Source: Agelas oroides (taxonomy: Eukaryota > Porifera > Demospongiae > Agelasida > Agelasidae). Taken from it: a stretch of 64,000 nt of DNA. Both the position numbers and the translations under genes were made by a program. The notes under the pieces are model-generated. The model saw only the letters and a program-made list of their open reading frames with translations. It searched no databases and had not been told where the DNA came from. Positions 45,260 to 57,648 of the stretch are shown one piece after another. The stretch spans positions 3,260,516 through 3,324,515 of the forward strand of contig OX422201.1 of assembly GCA_949130485.1 (NCBI GenBank), given 5' to 3'. Numbering within the stretch: the first letter of the stretch is position 1; every line of letters begins with the position of its first letter.

Positions 45260-46429
45260 AACTAAATGAAGATGTTTAGATTCCAATCCACCCAGATAAT
45301 AAATAGGTACTTGCACACACAGCCTAGCATTTATCAAAATAATCCATCATCTGTGTATGACAGCAGAAGGTACATAAGTGTGGCTACAATGAGTGTGAGT
45401 TGCAGGTCTATTCCACAAATGATGGAGTACATCCATCGTAAATGAATGTTTAAACCTTCAGCATTGTGCCCATTTGTAGACAAATATAGACAAACATTTA
45501 GTTAAAGCCCATTATGAATTGCTACTGCTTGTGTCTGAGGACAGCTAGAATATCTGGTTGTGTGTGGGTTGAAGAAAAGTATATACCCAAATAGGTATAG
45601 CTTGCTGTTTTGACTGATGCATTTAGTTGTTGCACTTCTCACCGAGTTCATGTGGTTGCAGGAGGCTATCCAGAGCAAAGAATAGTGGGTTCTGAGAGCT
45701 CTTCTCGATCACCAGAGATCATGTCTAAAAGTATGATTACCTTGGCTCATACTACACATTTTAGTAAACATGACATTACACTTTGGAAAGGCAATTTTCA
45801 CACACATTGGAGATGCCTATATTCACTTGACACCGGTACAAATTTAATATGGACGGTGGTTGACTGTGTCGCTTCAGGTGAGCGGGCCATGGATAAACGG
45901 CACTGAGAAATGCCAGAACTTTAGCTCATGATTTCGGTATAAAGCTTAGTCCATGCATGTGTAGCCACGTTAGCTGTCCTGCCAGGTCGGTTTTAGGTCA
46001 GGGCCATGCATATTAAAACGGCACTCATAAACGCCATGAAATCCAGCTCATGATTTCAGTGTAAAGCTTAGTCCACGCATGTGTAGCCCAGGCTGGAGAA
46101 ATTGCTGCAACTTGTTGGCATATGTGATACCTAGCTATAGGGCTTATCATATACTTATGGATCATTACGCTCATGTAGCAGTAAACAGTGACAAATCCTG
46201 CTGTGTGCCATGACAAGTTATAACATTTGACATTTAAAGCAAAGCAAAAACAATTTTAAAGCCCCCTGTGAATGGTAAATGGATGTGCATGCAGGAGGAT
46301 AATTGACTTGATGTGTTATATCACTCATCAGTGACATAATATCCTGTATCAGCTTGCTCAGGCTCGCCCCCACAATGTTCTACATTTTCTAGTAGATCTA
46401 GCTTGTTAACAGTGCACCTATACCTTAAT
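45260..46429. repeat. non-genic stretch with a direct repeat of about 71 bp
   Basis: ACGGCACT then AGCTCATGATTTC and TAAAGCTTAGTCCA then GCATGTGTAGCC occur at 45897-45967 and again at 46018-46088 (121-bp spacing, about 85% alike by eye). No gene supported. Confidence 0.65.
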
Positions 46430-46840
46430 TAGTTATTGTACAAGGCTCCAGAGCTGCAAGTCATATGAAGTTTAGTGTGGTCACTGAAGAGTCAACATTT
46501 TTGATCATAACTCAGGTTAGCAGTGGTTTAAAAAAAATCATATATTCTCATTGTTAGCAAATGTAACTACCTCCATGTTAAGATAGCTAGTTTGGGCAGT
46601 ACTGTAAAATCCTGTCACCATAGGTCCCATTTCGTGATGGCAAATGTATGGCCCCATGCAATAGCTGTGGATTAGCTCTTGACCTTAGCGCTTGCACAGT
46701 AGATACTGCTGTGGTGTCAAACTTCAGTAAGTCCTCTCAGGCTGGGAAAGAAACACTAAAACTTTGGGCATGCACATGCACTTTGGTGGCTTTTCATTCA
46801 TTACTATTTTTGTTTTTATTTCCACTTGGGGTGTAATTTT
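46430..46840 (+). repeat. dispersed repeat, copy 2 (partner 15690-16115)
   Basis: Same orientation and order of landmarks as 15690-16115. A short T/A run replaces the poly-C there. Confidence 0.8.
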
Positions 46841-46849
46841 CTTTTAAGT

Positions 46850-48850
46850 TGATCTAAGCTTATCTTCAAAGTTCCGACCACCACATGAGGGGTTCTGCCA
46901 GGCCACATCTTAACTAACTTAATTATAATTATAAACTGATTATTGGATGCCAATGCCGACAGGAAACGGGGAAAATTCCCAATTTTATGGGCAGTGAACG
47001 GTTTAAGACTCCCAAAACTGACTTTCAAGGTCTGTCGACCTTGAAAGTACAGGGTTCTCTGCCACCTTAATCTATCATTGCAAAATCTGACAGCACTAGC
47101 ATGCCACTCAACCCAAAAGACTCGTGTATAAGGCACTCTCAGAGATATCCCACTCTTCCATGGCTCTATATATACCTGGTTCTTTACTACACTCTACTGG
47201 ACTCTACCCCACCCTACCATGACTCTACTTGGCTCCACCCCACTCTACCATGGCTCTACTAGACTCTGCAGGATTTTACTTGTCTCTAACCCATTCTACT
47301 GTTGTGCTACCTCGTTCTATTACACTCTATTAGACTTCTACCCTACTCTACCCAACTTCACCATGGTTCTACCCGTTTCAACCAGACATGATACCAAATG
47401 GCATGTCCTGTTGCTTGATAGTAAAAGTCCAAGCAGTGTAGCCTGTTGCTTTCCAGGTTTGTAGTTAGCCCTGCCTGATTTCCTGGGACTGACAGTATTG
47501 TCTCACTAATTTTGTATGGTTGTATGTAACTATTCAAGTGAAGCTACAGTCTAGCTGGTTACCATTACAGTTTCATCAGCCAAGGGAATAACTATTGATT
47601 GTTATTGTAACACACTTTGCCATTTGTTTATCAAACTGGTATAACTCACATGATAATACATGTAAGCTTAATCACACTGAACAGCAGTTAGTCCTAGGGC
47701 CAGACACTATAAACTTATGCATGCATAGTAGTTTGTGGGTGGTACACTCTGGCCCTTCAGCTCATATCCAGTGCACCAACACTCTGCTTGAGGTATTCTG
47801 TGTAAAGTTGTGACTGCAAGAAAATCAGATATCAAGTGATTAGTCCTGATCACTTTGCTGCTTAGTAATGTATTGAACACTAAGTAGAGATGACTGTAAC
47901 AAAATCTGTTCATGAGTGACAGTAAAGTGTCAAACAGAGTGTACGCTTGTGTACTAGGGATAGGTGTTTTGAAGCAAAAAGGAAACTGGAATGAGCTGGT
48001 GGAATAACATTCAAAATAGGCCTATTTTGTATAGTCATTTTGCACCAATCTCTTATGATTTGCATGTTAGTTCCATTTGCATATTCTGGGGTCCTAAATG
48101 GAGTAACACCATACAAGGTGCAATACTGGGTGTATGAGATATGGAGCAACATTTGTGGTGTGTTGTGTGGGTAGATGAAAGTACTACTTTGTGCCACATT
48201 TCTCATACTAAGCTAGAGTGGTCATATGTCAGAGGCACTGTATCAGAGATACAGTTCCTTGACATCTAGTGTAGTCTAGATACAACACTCCTGATGTCAC
48301 ATGCAACAGTGAAACTAGACAGATTTCTGACTTTTATCTTTATGTGTAGCTGTATTGCAAGACAAGACACTAAGAAGTTACTTTGTTGCTCAGAATGGTT
48401 TGCAGATTTAACAAATTAGTTATTGTACTTGAGCATGTCTCAAATGAGGATATACTATTGCAGTGTTGGCATGCAGTGCAATTTTGTGCACTTGGGGAGG
48501 CCTTTCATCCCTACTGTGTGAAAAGAAAAAAAAAAGGCTTTCCTTGCATCTTAGAAAATACAAGCTTTGTAAATGAACAGTGATAATTTGTGCACAATAG
48601 TGAGGTGGAGTCAGTATGTAGCTAATGTCAAATTGCCAGGCTAGAGGAAGCAACACACACCCAACCTTAACACAAACACTTTTGCATTCTCCATTTTTGC
48701 TAGGTTCTAATACTCTACAGTTGAAATAGGCACAGATTTTGGATTTGTGAGTATCTTTGGGTACAATGAAATAGTACTGCTATAGTAACAGCATCTGATG
48801 TTCACATAATATATAGTCAAGTCACTTCAAAGAATATATACAAAACAGCA
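46850..48850. other. no gene; degenerate CTCTACCATGG-type repeat at 47140-47400
   Basis: CTCTAC or CTCTAT words recur with CCATGG at roughly 10-40-bp spacing from 47150 to 47390. A short hairpin CTTTCAAGGTC / GACCTTGAAAG lies at 47021-47047. No coding evidence. Confidence 0.5.
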
Positions 48851-48855
48851 TTTAC

Positions 48856-48940
48856 CTTCTTTCTTTTAACATAGTCATTGACGTAGACTCGCTTCTCCGT
48901 AAGAGATTTGGTCTCCTTGCGGCTCATTGTAGGCACACTT
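48856..48940 (-). CDS. candidate first coding exon of an unidentified gene
   Basis: On the minus strand an acceptor (TTTATACCAG) is followed by 13 bases, then ATG at 48927, and 24 codons reading MSRKETKSLTEKRVYVNDYV and KRKK up to a donor AAG/GTAAAT at 48856. The peptide is charged and looks like a real protein start with an intron in the 5' untranslated region. I did not find the next exon, and the ATG exon alone is weak evidence. It could be a truncated duplicate. Confidence 0.3.
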
Positions 48941-49654
48941 CTGGTATAAAGGAAAACACATGGTACTGTGTTACTAGCCATATACTAAGACAGAGCAAAT
49001 AATATTATTATTCACATACTTTAGCCCTTTAAATACTAAATTATGTTTCCTGAAGGTCTTGTTTAGACTAGTCCCACCTTCTTTCACCTGTATTTCCATT
49101 TCTGCCAGGAGTTAGCCCAAGAAACTTGATGCACAGCTTCCTTCAGAAGTTCTTTGCAAGTTCATGACCCTTACCACACCCACTCATTACCGAGCGTTCA
49201 ATAGTCAGGGCCTTCCGACCAGAGAACGCTCCTCCAGACTGAAAGCTGCTTAAAAAGCCACAAATGGAGTCCCTACAAGGTGAAAGGACTGTTTTCTGCG
49301 CTCGTTTGTACAAGAAAGCAAAAGAACGGACCATCCAGCGCTGACCAGGCCTTTTCTATAGCCAGCTGCAACAGCCACCATGCACTGTCACCCAGAGTGG
49401 TGCATCCACCCACCTCCCCCTGTTCCACCCTTTCTGCTAGTGCAGAACCTATCTTCAAAACGGATTGCATCAACTGATAACATGCGGCCGAATTTCAATG
49501 ACGACTATAGTCGTCATTGGTAGTTAGGGTTAAAACAACACTGTATGCAGTCTTTCATAGCCTTCTACCCAGATCTTCGACCCAGCTCCTCATTACTTGC
49601 AGTAGATCTACTAGTGCTGGGAAAAGACCTGGTAAACTTGTCACATGTAGTGAT

Positions 49655-50256
49655 TAGCCTCGTACCCAGGCCACGTGGGAGGAGAAAGACGGCCTGGTAT
49701 CGACTGGTTGTGCATGCGTGGGTGTTTCCGCTATATTTCCGTAAAATTGTAACGTTTACGTAGATTGTCCATGTGCAATAATATACAGACAAGATATATA
49801 GTAGTATATAGTATACGTACAAAGCTGAAAAAAGAGCTACAACAAAACAATGCACACTCACGTCATTAAATTTGGCAATCGTAAGTGACCCCAACGGCGA
49901 GACTAACATGATAACGGTGTAGCTACCCCACCCTGTACCCAACTTGCTTTGTTTACGGTCAAGCATGCAAATGACAGCACCTTGTAGCGTACTGACTTAC
50001 CGAAAGTAGTTGGTAGCCGCAAGAAAGCATCTTCGCTTTCGTATACACGGCAATTATCCATGGAGTTGAAGGTAATTCAACTGGCAAACGACTGTATCTT
50101 TCGATGATACGGAAATATATCGGACGTATACGTATTGATTTTACCGACAATTTCCAAATGTAAACGGATTCCCAGGTTCTTCTGGGAACAATTGCGCATG
50201 CGCAAGCAGTTGATACCAGGCCGTCTTTCTCCTCCCACGCAGCCTGGGTACAAGGC
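49655..50256. mobile_element. about 600-bp TAGCCTCG-family element, right end damaged
   Basis: The left end TAGCCTCGTACCCAGGCC continues with GGGAGGAGAAAGACGGCCTG. The right end carries the complement up to CCTGGGTACAAGGC but lacks the final TA, and no 9-bp flanking match is seen. Terminal repeats are about 52 bp. Its length equals the intact copies at 1520 and 2424. Confidence 0.8.
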
Positions 50257-50259
50257 CTG

Positions 50260-51130
50260 GATCTCAAGTGGACATCTGGAGGCACAGCAAAATCATGGAA
50301 TATTCCAAGGTGGTCTAGCCTGGTTGTTGATAAATAGCACTGTTGCAATCTGACATGGTTTAATTATCAGCTGCTGGCATTGCAATGGTCTTTTGGTGTA
50401 TGTGGATTAAAAGTGACCTACAAAACAGTGGCCACTTTTCAGGACCGTGCTACATTTCAAGACATCCAGTTTAGTTTTCTAGGTCTTCGACACTTTAGTA
50501 GTATTGCAAGTAACAAGAGGTGGTTGAAGGCGGCTAGATATGAGGCTAGGGGTTGGTCATGCAGCCAGGATACACCTTGCCCTTCCTGCAACTCCACAGT
50601 TACCTACTTGTTGTATATTTATTACAAAACCCTAATGTTTAAGATATTTCATAGATGGTAGATACCCACTTTAACAGCTAGGCTATCTATTAGAAAAAGG
50701 CAATATCCTCACTAGAAGTAGGGGACCAAGCATGTAGGCAATGCAGGTATTTGTCCTGGGAAGCTACCATGGCTTAAGTGCTCAAACCAGAGACAAGAAG
50801 AGCAACCTGGCTTGTCTGTCTTGGATACTTAGTAAACTTGAGGAACCAGACCATGTATGATACAAATGTAGCTGTTCAACTTGTGTCATGAGAAATCCAG
50901 GTGATTTGTTCACTGTCATTTGTGTACATACACACAATGTCACTTACATGCCAGGGGTCTAAATAGCTTAGTGGTAAGGGTGTCTGACAGAAGGGTCTTG
51001 TGGTCAAATCCAATCTCTTTGTTGGCACATCAAATCATTATCCATGAGCACCTACTGCTGCTTACAGTACATAACACCAAGCTTATACATCTGATACTTA
51101 TCTCAATGAACTAAGTTTGTTTAACAACAG
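50260..51130. other. no recognisable feature
   Basis: No supported gene or bounded repeat before the second segmental duplicate begins. Confidence 0.35.
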
Positions 51131-52024
51131 TAGGGAACCAAGTGAGTATGCTTTGGTTAATTATCTACAAAGCTCCAAGTTTTAAGTTTAGTATACAGTT
51201 CAGAACAAAGAAGCATGCATAATTATGAGAGTGACTGGTGATGACTCTTATCTGCATATTGTACCTAGCACTACACATCAGCAAAAGGGCATTGGCTGCA
51301 AATAACTTTAAGTATTATTTACAGTCAGTGCCATGTGTTTTTGGAGCTCTTCCAGAAAGAGTATGAAAACTGAACATGAACCAACAGGGAAGTAAAGGGC
51401 CCTGTCAAACTCAAAATGTTTAACAGCACAGCTGCTACTTCTTGGTGTTGGCTAACTGCTGTTGTACACTGTGACCCACTTGCAATGTCTCTTTGAGTGT
51501 ACATGTTTAATGTGACTGACTTGTGAAAGTTAATTGTATATTGCATATACGTAAGTTGAACATGTGTAGTTCCCTCTGAGCTACATTTTACCTTGAACTC
51601 CTGCGAGCTAAGAGCAACAGGAGTGCTGACATTGCAGCAGATAGGACCCATAAGTGGAAGCGATAGGAAGATGGGATAGACAGCCAGATTCTTGAAACGT
51701 GACCCTATGAAGGAATATTACAACAGTATTATGCCAAACAGTTCACTCTGTAATATGGTTACATTAACTATTTCATGAAATTCATCATCAAGGATCAAAG
51801 TAGCCTTGTTTCCAGCCCTTACCCCCCCCCCCCCCAAGCTTCCTGCTGAAATGTTGGGAGGGTCTCATTATGCGAGTGATAAATAATCATGGATTAATGT
51901 CTACATACACTATCACCCAAGATGATATTGAGGCAAAAAGGAAAGTGAAAAGGTTGCAAATGTTGGGAATCAAACCCAGAGCTCAATACATCTTCTATAC
52001 ATACTGCACAGGGCGTGATATAAA

Positions 52025-52162
52025 GGATTGTGAGGGCTGGTGGCTGCTCCATGGTTGTAGCTCAGTGGTAGAGCACTGGTAGCTCAAGCCAAGAGCCATG
52101 GGTTTGATACCTGATAACTACTACCTCTTCACTGTCCTTTATTTCACCTCACAACATCAAGC
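52025..52162 (+). mobile_element. tRNA-derived SINE in duplication copy 2
   Basis: GGATTGTGAGGGCTGGTGGC leader, TAGCTCAGTGGTAGAGC A-box-like element, GGGTTTGATACC in place of a B box, and the shared tail. Orthologous to 25693-25840. Confidence 0.8.
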
Positions 52163-52479
52163 TATATGCTGATTTCCAGCTCAAATGTTTAAAGCAATCA
52201 TGAAGTTTGTATTTTTGACAACATTATACTTATAGTAGTGAAATGGAAGGCATTCTGGGCTGAACCTGAGTGAGTGCATGTGCAAAACATGCAGCAGCAG
52301 CCACCTCATGAGTATACTTTGGCTAACACTGAAGCTAAATAGGATCTTCTACCACCTACTTTGGAGCAGCTCACTCTTTAGCCCAGAGGTTAGAGAACAT
52401 CACCTGTGTAACTCGATCGATGTGCCTAGAATAGCTACCTCTTGAGACCGTGCCTCAGGGAGAGTTGTGGGAGTCGACT

Positions 52480-53555
52480 CCGAACCTGACAGAGTCCTCA
52501 CCTGAGCATGGAGAGACCTCAGAGCAGAAGCTAGAGGAGACTCCAGCTAGACTGACACAACAGACTGAGCGTTGTTACCCTACTAGAATTCATCGTCCCC
52601 CAGAGAGATACTCTGATACTCTATAGAGTTAAAGTTGTTTTTATATATTCATGTTTTTAGGGGGAAGGAATGTTCATAGTATTATGTAAGGTACACTTGT
52701 ATGTTTTCTGTATATATTTGCATGTCTGTTGGAATAATTCAGTCTGTCTAGCTATGTGGAACCCAAATGGTGACTTTGGATGGTGTGCGGGCTCCAAGTT
52801 ACCACATTGGAGTTTAGTAACCTCTTTTGACTGTTCAGTGAAACGCTTTCGAATGTGATCCTGATGACTCCTCCAAACAGTTCCATCCTGCAACTGTACT
52901 TGGCATGAAAGTGGTCCTGTCTTCTGCACAACTTCACCCGGTAACCACTTGGCTTCTGGTTGGGGAGTAAAATTGCGGGCATACACTCTGTCTCCCTCAG
53001 CAACCTCATGGTCACTGGCATGAAAATCATGAGTCATCTTCTGCTGTGACTGGCTCTGTTGTACCCTCCTCAATACACTGGGTACCATCAAGTCCAGACG
53101 TGAGCTAAGTCTACGACCCATTAAAAGCTCAGCAGGTGACAATCCAGTCGTTGTCTGTGGAGTGATTCTGTAATTAAATAGAACTCTTGCAATCCTGTCT
53201 GTGAGACTTCCAGCCTTCATCTTTTTCATTCCTCTTTTGAAAATCTGCACGGCTCTCTCCACGAGTCTGTTACTGACTGGATGATAGGGAGCAGACTTCA
53301 AATGTTTGATCTCGTTACGACTCAAAAACTCCTCGAAACTCAGCACTCACAAAGCATTGTCCATTATCCGACACCACAGTCTTGGGAATCCCAACACTGT
53401 GCAAACGTGATTCCCAGTTGCTGAATAGTAGCATTCGAGGTACCAGCTCTCACTGGATACACCTCAATCCATTTTGAGTGTGCATCTATCAGAATCAAAA
53501 ACATGTGCCCCTGGGTGGTGGACCAGGTCGATCTTCCTGACACTCAGGACACTGT
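52480..53555 (-). pseudogene. Ty3/gypsy integrase C-terminal fragment with adjoining 3' region
   Basis: Minus-strand coding from about 53500: an integrase core piece with DAHSKWIEV (first catalytic Asp), then after a frame change VSDNGQCF (second Asp) and NRLVERAVQIFKRGMK (catalytic Glu). The C-terminal chromatin-side region follows (YRITPQTTTGLSPAELLMGR, GDRVYARNF, VQLQDGTVWRSHQDHIRKR), ending near 52657. Sequence to about 52480 is the element's 3' end. RT, RNase H and protease are missing. In this class integrase inserts the cDNA into the host chromosome. The breakpoint at about 53555 coincides with the point where the two segmental duplicates become alike again. Confidence 0.85.
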
Positions 53556-53561
53556 CGTACT

Positions 53562-56180
53562 AGAGTCTCAATCTCTGCATCTACCAACAAAACATTCTAG
53601 TGAGAGACTTCATCCTCGAACATCCAGAAGACAGATAGTGTTCCACACTGGAGGGTCTGTTTCGTCAATGAACTTGTCAATATCAAGCATGTCAGGCTCA
53701 AAGGGAAGCTTTTGCAAAAGCAGACATTCAATGTTCTGTGGTTGAGGTCATCTAGGTGTTGTGATTTCATGTTGGTTTCAGATGACTTTGCGGTGCACTC
53801 TAACTGCCTTAGCCTCCACATCGTCTTTGTAAGGAGGGAATTAAGTCAGTGTTTGGCCTAAATATGAGGGTACCATATTTACGTACAGGGCACCTGTAGG
53901 TGATGTGGTGTTGGAGATTAGCTTTCAGGCAACTCACTACCTACATGCATGTCACTGACTTGTGTATATCACCCTGCTTACCTAGGTTTGCAGTGACAGT
54001 GAGTATCTCAGCATGGTTGCAAAGAAAGTCATGGACTGCTGGTAAGTGTAAAACTCAGTCTATGCAGCAGTTCTTCAGCTTCCATAATTGTAGTGCTGTT
54101 TACTGCTGGGTCAAGCACATGCTGTAAATTGCCTAAGTCACTGATGGCATTCTGCTTCAAGGTGCTAATCACTAGTAGGAGGCCACTGTCTCTACTGACC
54201 AGCTTGTTTGCATTTAAAATCACCAAATGTGCAATTGTAGCAGACATTGTCATTGGAATTGATTTTCTCCTCAAACCCTGCAGTTTCCATCAAGTGGCTT
54301 TGTATTACAAGTGGGTTTAGGCATTGCCTTGGAGTACCATGATTAAGTGATGAACCGCACGTGTGGGATGCAGTCTGTTGTACAGCAGGTGGTAATGGTG
54401 ACTGCACAAGGGCGTGGGTACAGGGATGGTATCACTGCTACATTCAAGTCCAGCATCTTCAAAAAGTTGTGTCGATTTTTCCTTGGTTGTCATTTTGCTA
54501 CATGCAATAACATGTTCTTTGCATCCATGTGCGCAACACACTACTCCTTTGCCTGATTTTTCCCACCTCGGTTTATATGTGGGATTGCTCAACACCCTGC
54601 CAATTTTATTGCGACACAGTTGACATATCAACTTCAACAATGAAACTCCCGTGAGAGTACAAACTCACAAGCTCTATGTCTCATCCATTGCTCTGGAAAG
54701 GACATCAGAGCATGTTTGCCATCACAGAGTTCACATCTCTTGGACTCATCACCTGCATAAGATGACTGTCTTCTGCTTTTGCCTGTCTTATGCTCACTCA
54801 TAGCATCCTGTTGGTATTATGTATAATGTTATTATTGAGCTATGAATGCCTGTCACTCAATTTCTAAAAAAATAGCCATACTCATTCTTCTTTACAAAAA
54901 GTAAGTATACCTATTTCTGCATAATATGCATGTTTTCACTTTATTAGATATAATATGACTTTTTTAGATCAACTCGTGTAGGCTACCAGCTGTTATTAAT
55001 TAATGCATAATTTACTACCACACAGATCTCTGGAAATGATTACTCAAGAACAACTTCAAGTTTCCTGTGCAGTGAGACCTGTTAACCAGCAATCTAACTT
55101 CCTGAAGTTAGCTAAATAGGCATGTCAGAAAATTTTTCACATGGCCTCAGTACTGCTGCATCCTATGGTAATGCTCTGCAGGGCTGAGAACTCTACAGAG
55201 CAGAGGTTTATGATAATGTGTTGATGATGGAAAGTTTGGTAGTCATAGCCCCCTTTACCATGTCCAGGATAAGGATTATTCATAATGCACATTGTTTGCC
55301 TGTTGCGCGGGGAAAAAAAAGATTATACACAACTCTATGACTTCCGATTCTGTCGGTGCAACGACTGTGTACTACCCTGTTCCAAGAATCGCCTGAGGAT
55401 ACCACTTGAGTTTTCTGGCAAGTGTTTAGCTGTGTATTTTTGAACATTACAAGCAAACAGGTTTGTGCGAATCTCCTCTTGTTCTCTTACCTCACTCTCA
55501 CTCTCATAAATGTTGTGTAATGAGAGCTGGGAGTGTGGTAGTTGAGTTCTGTGTTGTTGAAATTTTTGTTCACTGTTGACTGCTGACAACTTTAGAACGA
55601 TTACTGTCCTTCTCCACTTAGGTCATTCCACTATCAAGCATGTCAAAGTATGTTTAAGCATGCCTGTTTCCAACAGTCTGTTGGACATATGTATATATTA
55701 TGCATGTCACTGCAGCTCTACAATAATTGTATTGTGTACTCAAGATCGGTTGTGTTGTATGTGTTTCTGTTGAGTCACCTGTGAGGTAGATGCTTCATCG
55801 TGGGGCAAGTTTCTCTGCTAAACAGAATTGAGTGCAGCTTTAGAGAGTGATGTTTAGTAAGTTGATATTATTGTAAATTGTCATAAACTGTGCATTATAA
55901 TTATAGGAATTAACCCGTTGCTGGATTCTTCATGGACATGCCATTAGATCTAGCTATAATGATGTTAATTTTTTGACCTTTATAATTCCAGTTTGAAATC
56001 GGGCCTATTCAGAATCCTATAGCTTATATGTATATAGCTAACTCTTCATGAGCTCTACTTGAATTGTACATATGTTCCTGCAGATGTAATAATATAATGT
56101 ACTCAATTTTTTGGTAAACAAGGATAACAACTGTTTTATTTACATGGCAGTTTGTCTGCATAGATATTCAGAATGGATAA
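53562..56180. other. duplicated non-genic region with coding remnants (copy 2)
   Basis: Colinear with 28195-30640. Minus-strand remnants include KRCELCDGKHAL and MRHRACEFV (about 54650-54760) upstream of the Cys-rich segment, with a frame break between them. No intact gene. Confidence 0.5.
54413..54602 (-). pseudogene. Cys-rich coding remnant, orientation opposite to copy 1
   Basis: The minus strand reads LSNPTYKPRWEKSGKGVVCC, AHGCKEHVIACSK, TKEKSTQLFEDAGLECSSD, and is in frame with LICQLCRNKIG just upstream (to 54640). The plausible run of CxxC-like pairs (CQLC, CC, HGC) suggests that this orientation is the ancestral one and that copy 1 was inverted. It is not intact: a frame break separates it from CELCDGK further upstream. 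Family not recognised. Confidence 0.55.
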
Positions 56181-56186
56181 TTATAC

Positions 56187-57299
56187 TCAAGCAACTTGCT
56201 TTTGTGCAAACACACAATAGTAAAACTTGGCGTTGTTAAATGTAAAGTCATCTGTGCACTCCCATCTTCTTCGTTCCTTCACACACATCCCAGCTTTAGT
56301 GATACACTGATCAAGTACCTCAGCTGTGATCATCAGCATTGGGGCCCCACTGCCTGCAGAAGGAGACACCTGGACCTCAGTCCAGGTGTCTCCTTCAGCT
56401 GGCAGACTCAATGCTAGGTAGCCTCCAGGCTTTAGAAGGGATGAAAGCTTGTTGATGGCCATTTTGAGCTCATCCACTGTGTTGCACACTGATTCCAATG
56501 CATTGGTTAACACCACCAAGTTGAATGCCCCTGCACAAGAAAATTAATGAAGAAGTACAGTGTTGATATACACGAGTTCATGCATTTTCTCACTATATGT
56601 GTTAGGCAAATAACATCCGCATAGTAAGCATAGCAAGAAACTATAATAACGGCTGTTCAGGAACATTTGTAAAAAAAAAATCAGTTGCTGTCCAAAAGCT
56701 GCTGTGTTGCAAATAGTAAAAAGCTACCTTCATGATCCTTCCCAAGAGGATGCTCAGACTTCAGATCACAACACTGTATAGCAGTGATCTTTTTCCTTAG
56801 AGCTTCTGACCGCTTTTCAATAGAATCAGAGCCCCCCTCGACATCTTTCAATACGAACCTAAATAAAATAAATGTGTTGCAGTAAGACATAATTACTATA
56901 TGGTATATGAATGTGCATGCCCTACGATTTCTATATCACTGCAAATGCATACCTCAGATATGGACTCCAGTCATATGCTGATGGATCATTGTTTTGCCAC
57001 AGCTCCACCTCCTTTAAATTTTGGGGCAGATAATCAGAGAAGACAATCGTAGATACATATGGAGTGGCTACTAGCATGTTAGCAATGCACGGTCCACCAG
57101 AGATCTCGACCATTGTGATCGTATCAGTAGCACCGATATGCGATTTTTCAACTGTGAGATACATTTGAAAGAATTCGCCAAACCATTTCAAAATATGCCC
57201 CTGGTGCCACTGAGGGTGGCTAAATCTAGTTTGCAGATACTTTTTAGCATCGAAATCAGAGTTGTAGCAGCTTGTGACATCTGTTCTTTGGGCGTCCAT
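56187..57299 (-). CDS. NNMT/PNMT/TEMT-family N-methyltransferase, copy 2
   Basis: Exons 57299-56953, 56858-56728 and 56530-56187 on the minus strand; the first two have the same lengths as in copy 1 (347 and 131 nt). The third is 12 nt longer, giving a predicted 273 residues. It keeps VEISGGPC (SAM motif I), VFSDYLPQN, YDWSPYL, HPLGKDHEG and SLLKPGGYLAL. Differences from copy 1 are scattered substitutions (for example AQRT against AQRK, KSHIG against KSYIG) plus the 4-residue insertion TEVQVSP in place of SEP after GDTW, caused by a small hairpin. No stop or splice damage is visible, so both paralogues may be active. The role is SAM-dependent methylation of a small amine; the substrate is unknown. 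Confidence 0.9.
56362..56393. repeat. 14-bp perfect hairpin inside the third exon of the copy 2 methyltransferase
   Basis: GGAGACACCTGGAC (56362-56375), loop CTCA, GTCCAGGTGTCTCC (56380-56393). Copy 1 has only the second arm, so the other arm is a new inverted duplicate. The change is in frame. Confidence 0.9.
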
Positions 57300-57648
57300 G
57301 TTGTCAGTATCTTGTATCTTTGTTGCGTTCTTTATAGGAGAGTAAACCTTCCAAGGTTAGACAGTAGTAGACTGCCTCTGGGTCGCTGCTGCTTGCCGGG
57401 TCACGTGCTAGTTTGTTACGGCGCGCGTGTGTCCCTTTAGGGATGACCAGACCCTCGCGCTATGCTAAGTTGTCCATTCTATTCTCTGTTCCAGCTGCTG
57501 CCTCACCGCTCAACTGAGGTAAAATGACACGGAAATCCGTTTACTCTCCGTTTTACTAACGCTGCAATGATTGTATCACATATTCTCATAGTGGACGGAA
57601 ACGTTTCACATCCACGGAAGTGTATAGTATCTATGGTAGTATTGTGTG

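Larger units (their letters stand above)
51131..57375. repeat. segmental duplication, copy 2
   Basis: Counterpart of 23717-31799 in the same orientation. Differences: the roughly 1 kb with the small ORF is absent; the 114-bp foldback is absent; the minisatellite is replaced by a gypsy integrase fragment; a Cys-rich segment is flipped; extra bases occur around 54850-54960 and 55110-55200. Confidence 0.9.

Noticed and set aside
47910-48206. 98-codon minus-strand frame as a gene
   Set aside because: No domain, no paired splice sites linking it to the exon candidate at 48856, and no homologue that I recognise.
49646-50265. 9-bp duplication around the 49655-50256 element
   Set aside because: Flanks TGTAGTGAT and CTGGATCTC do not match; the right terminus is damaged.
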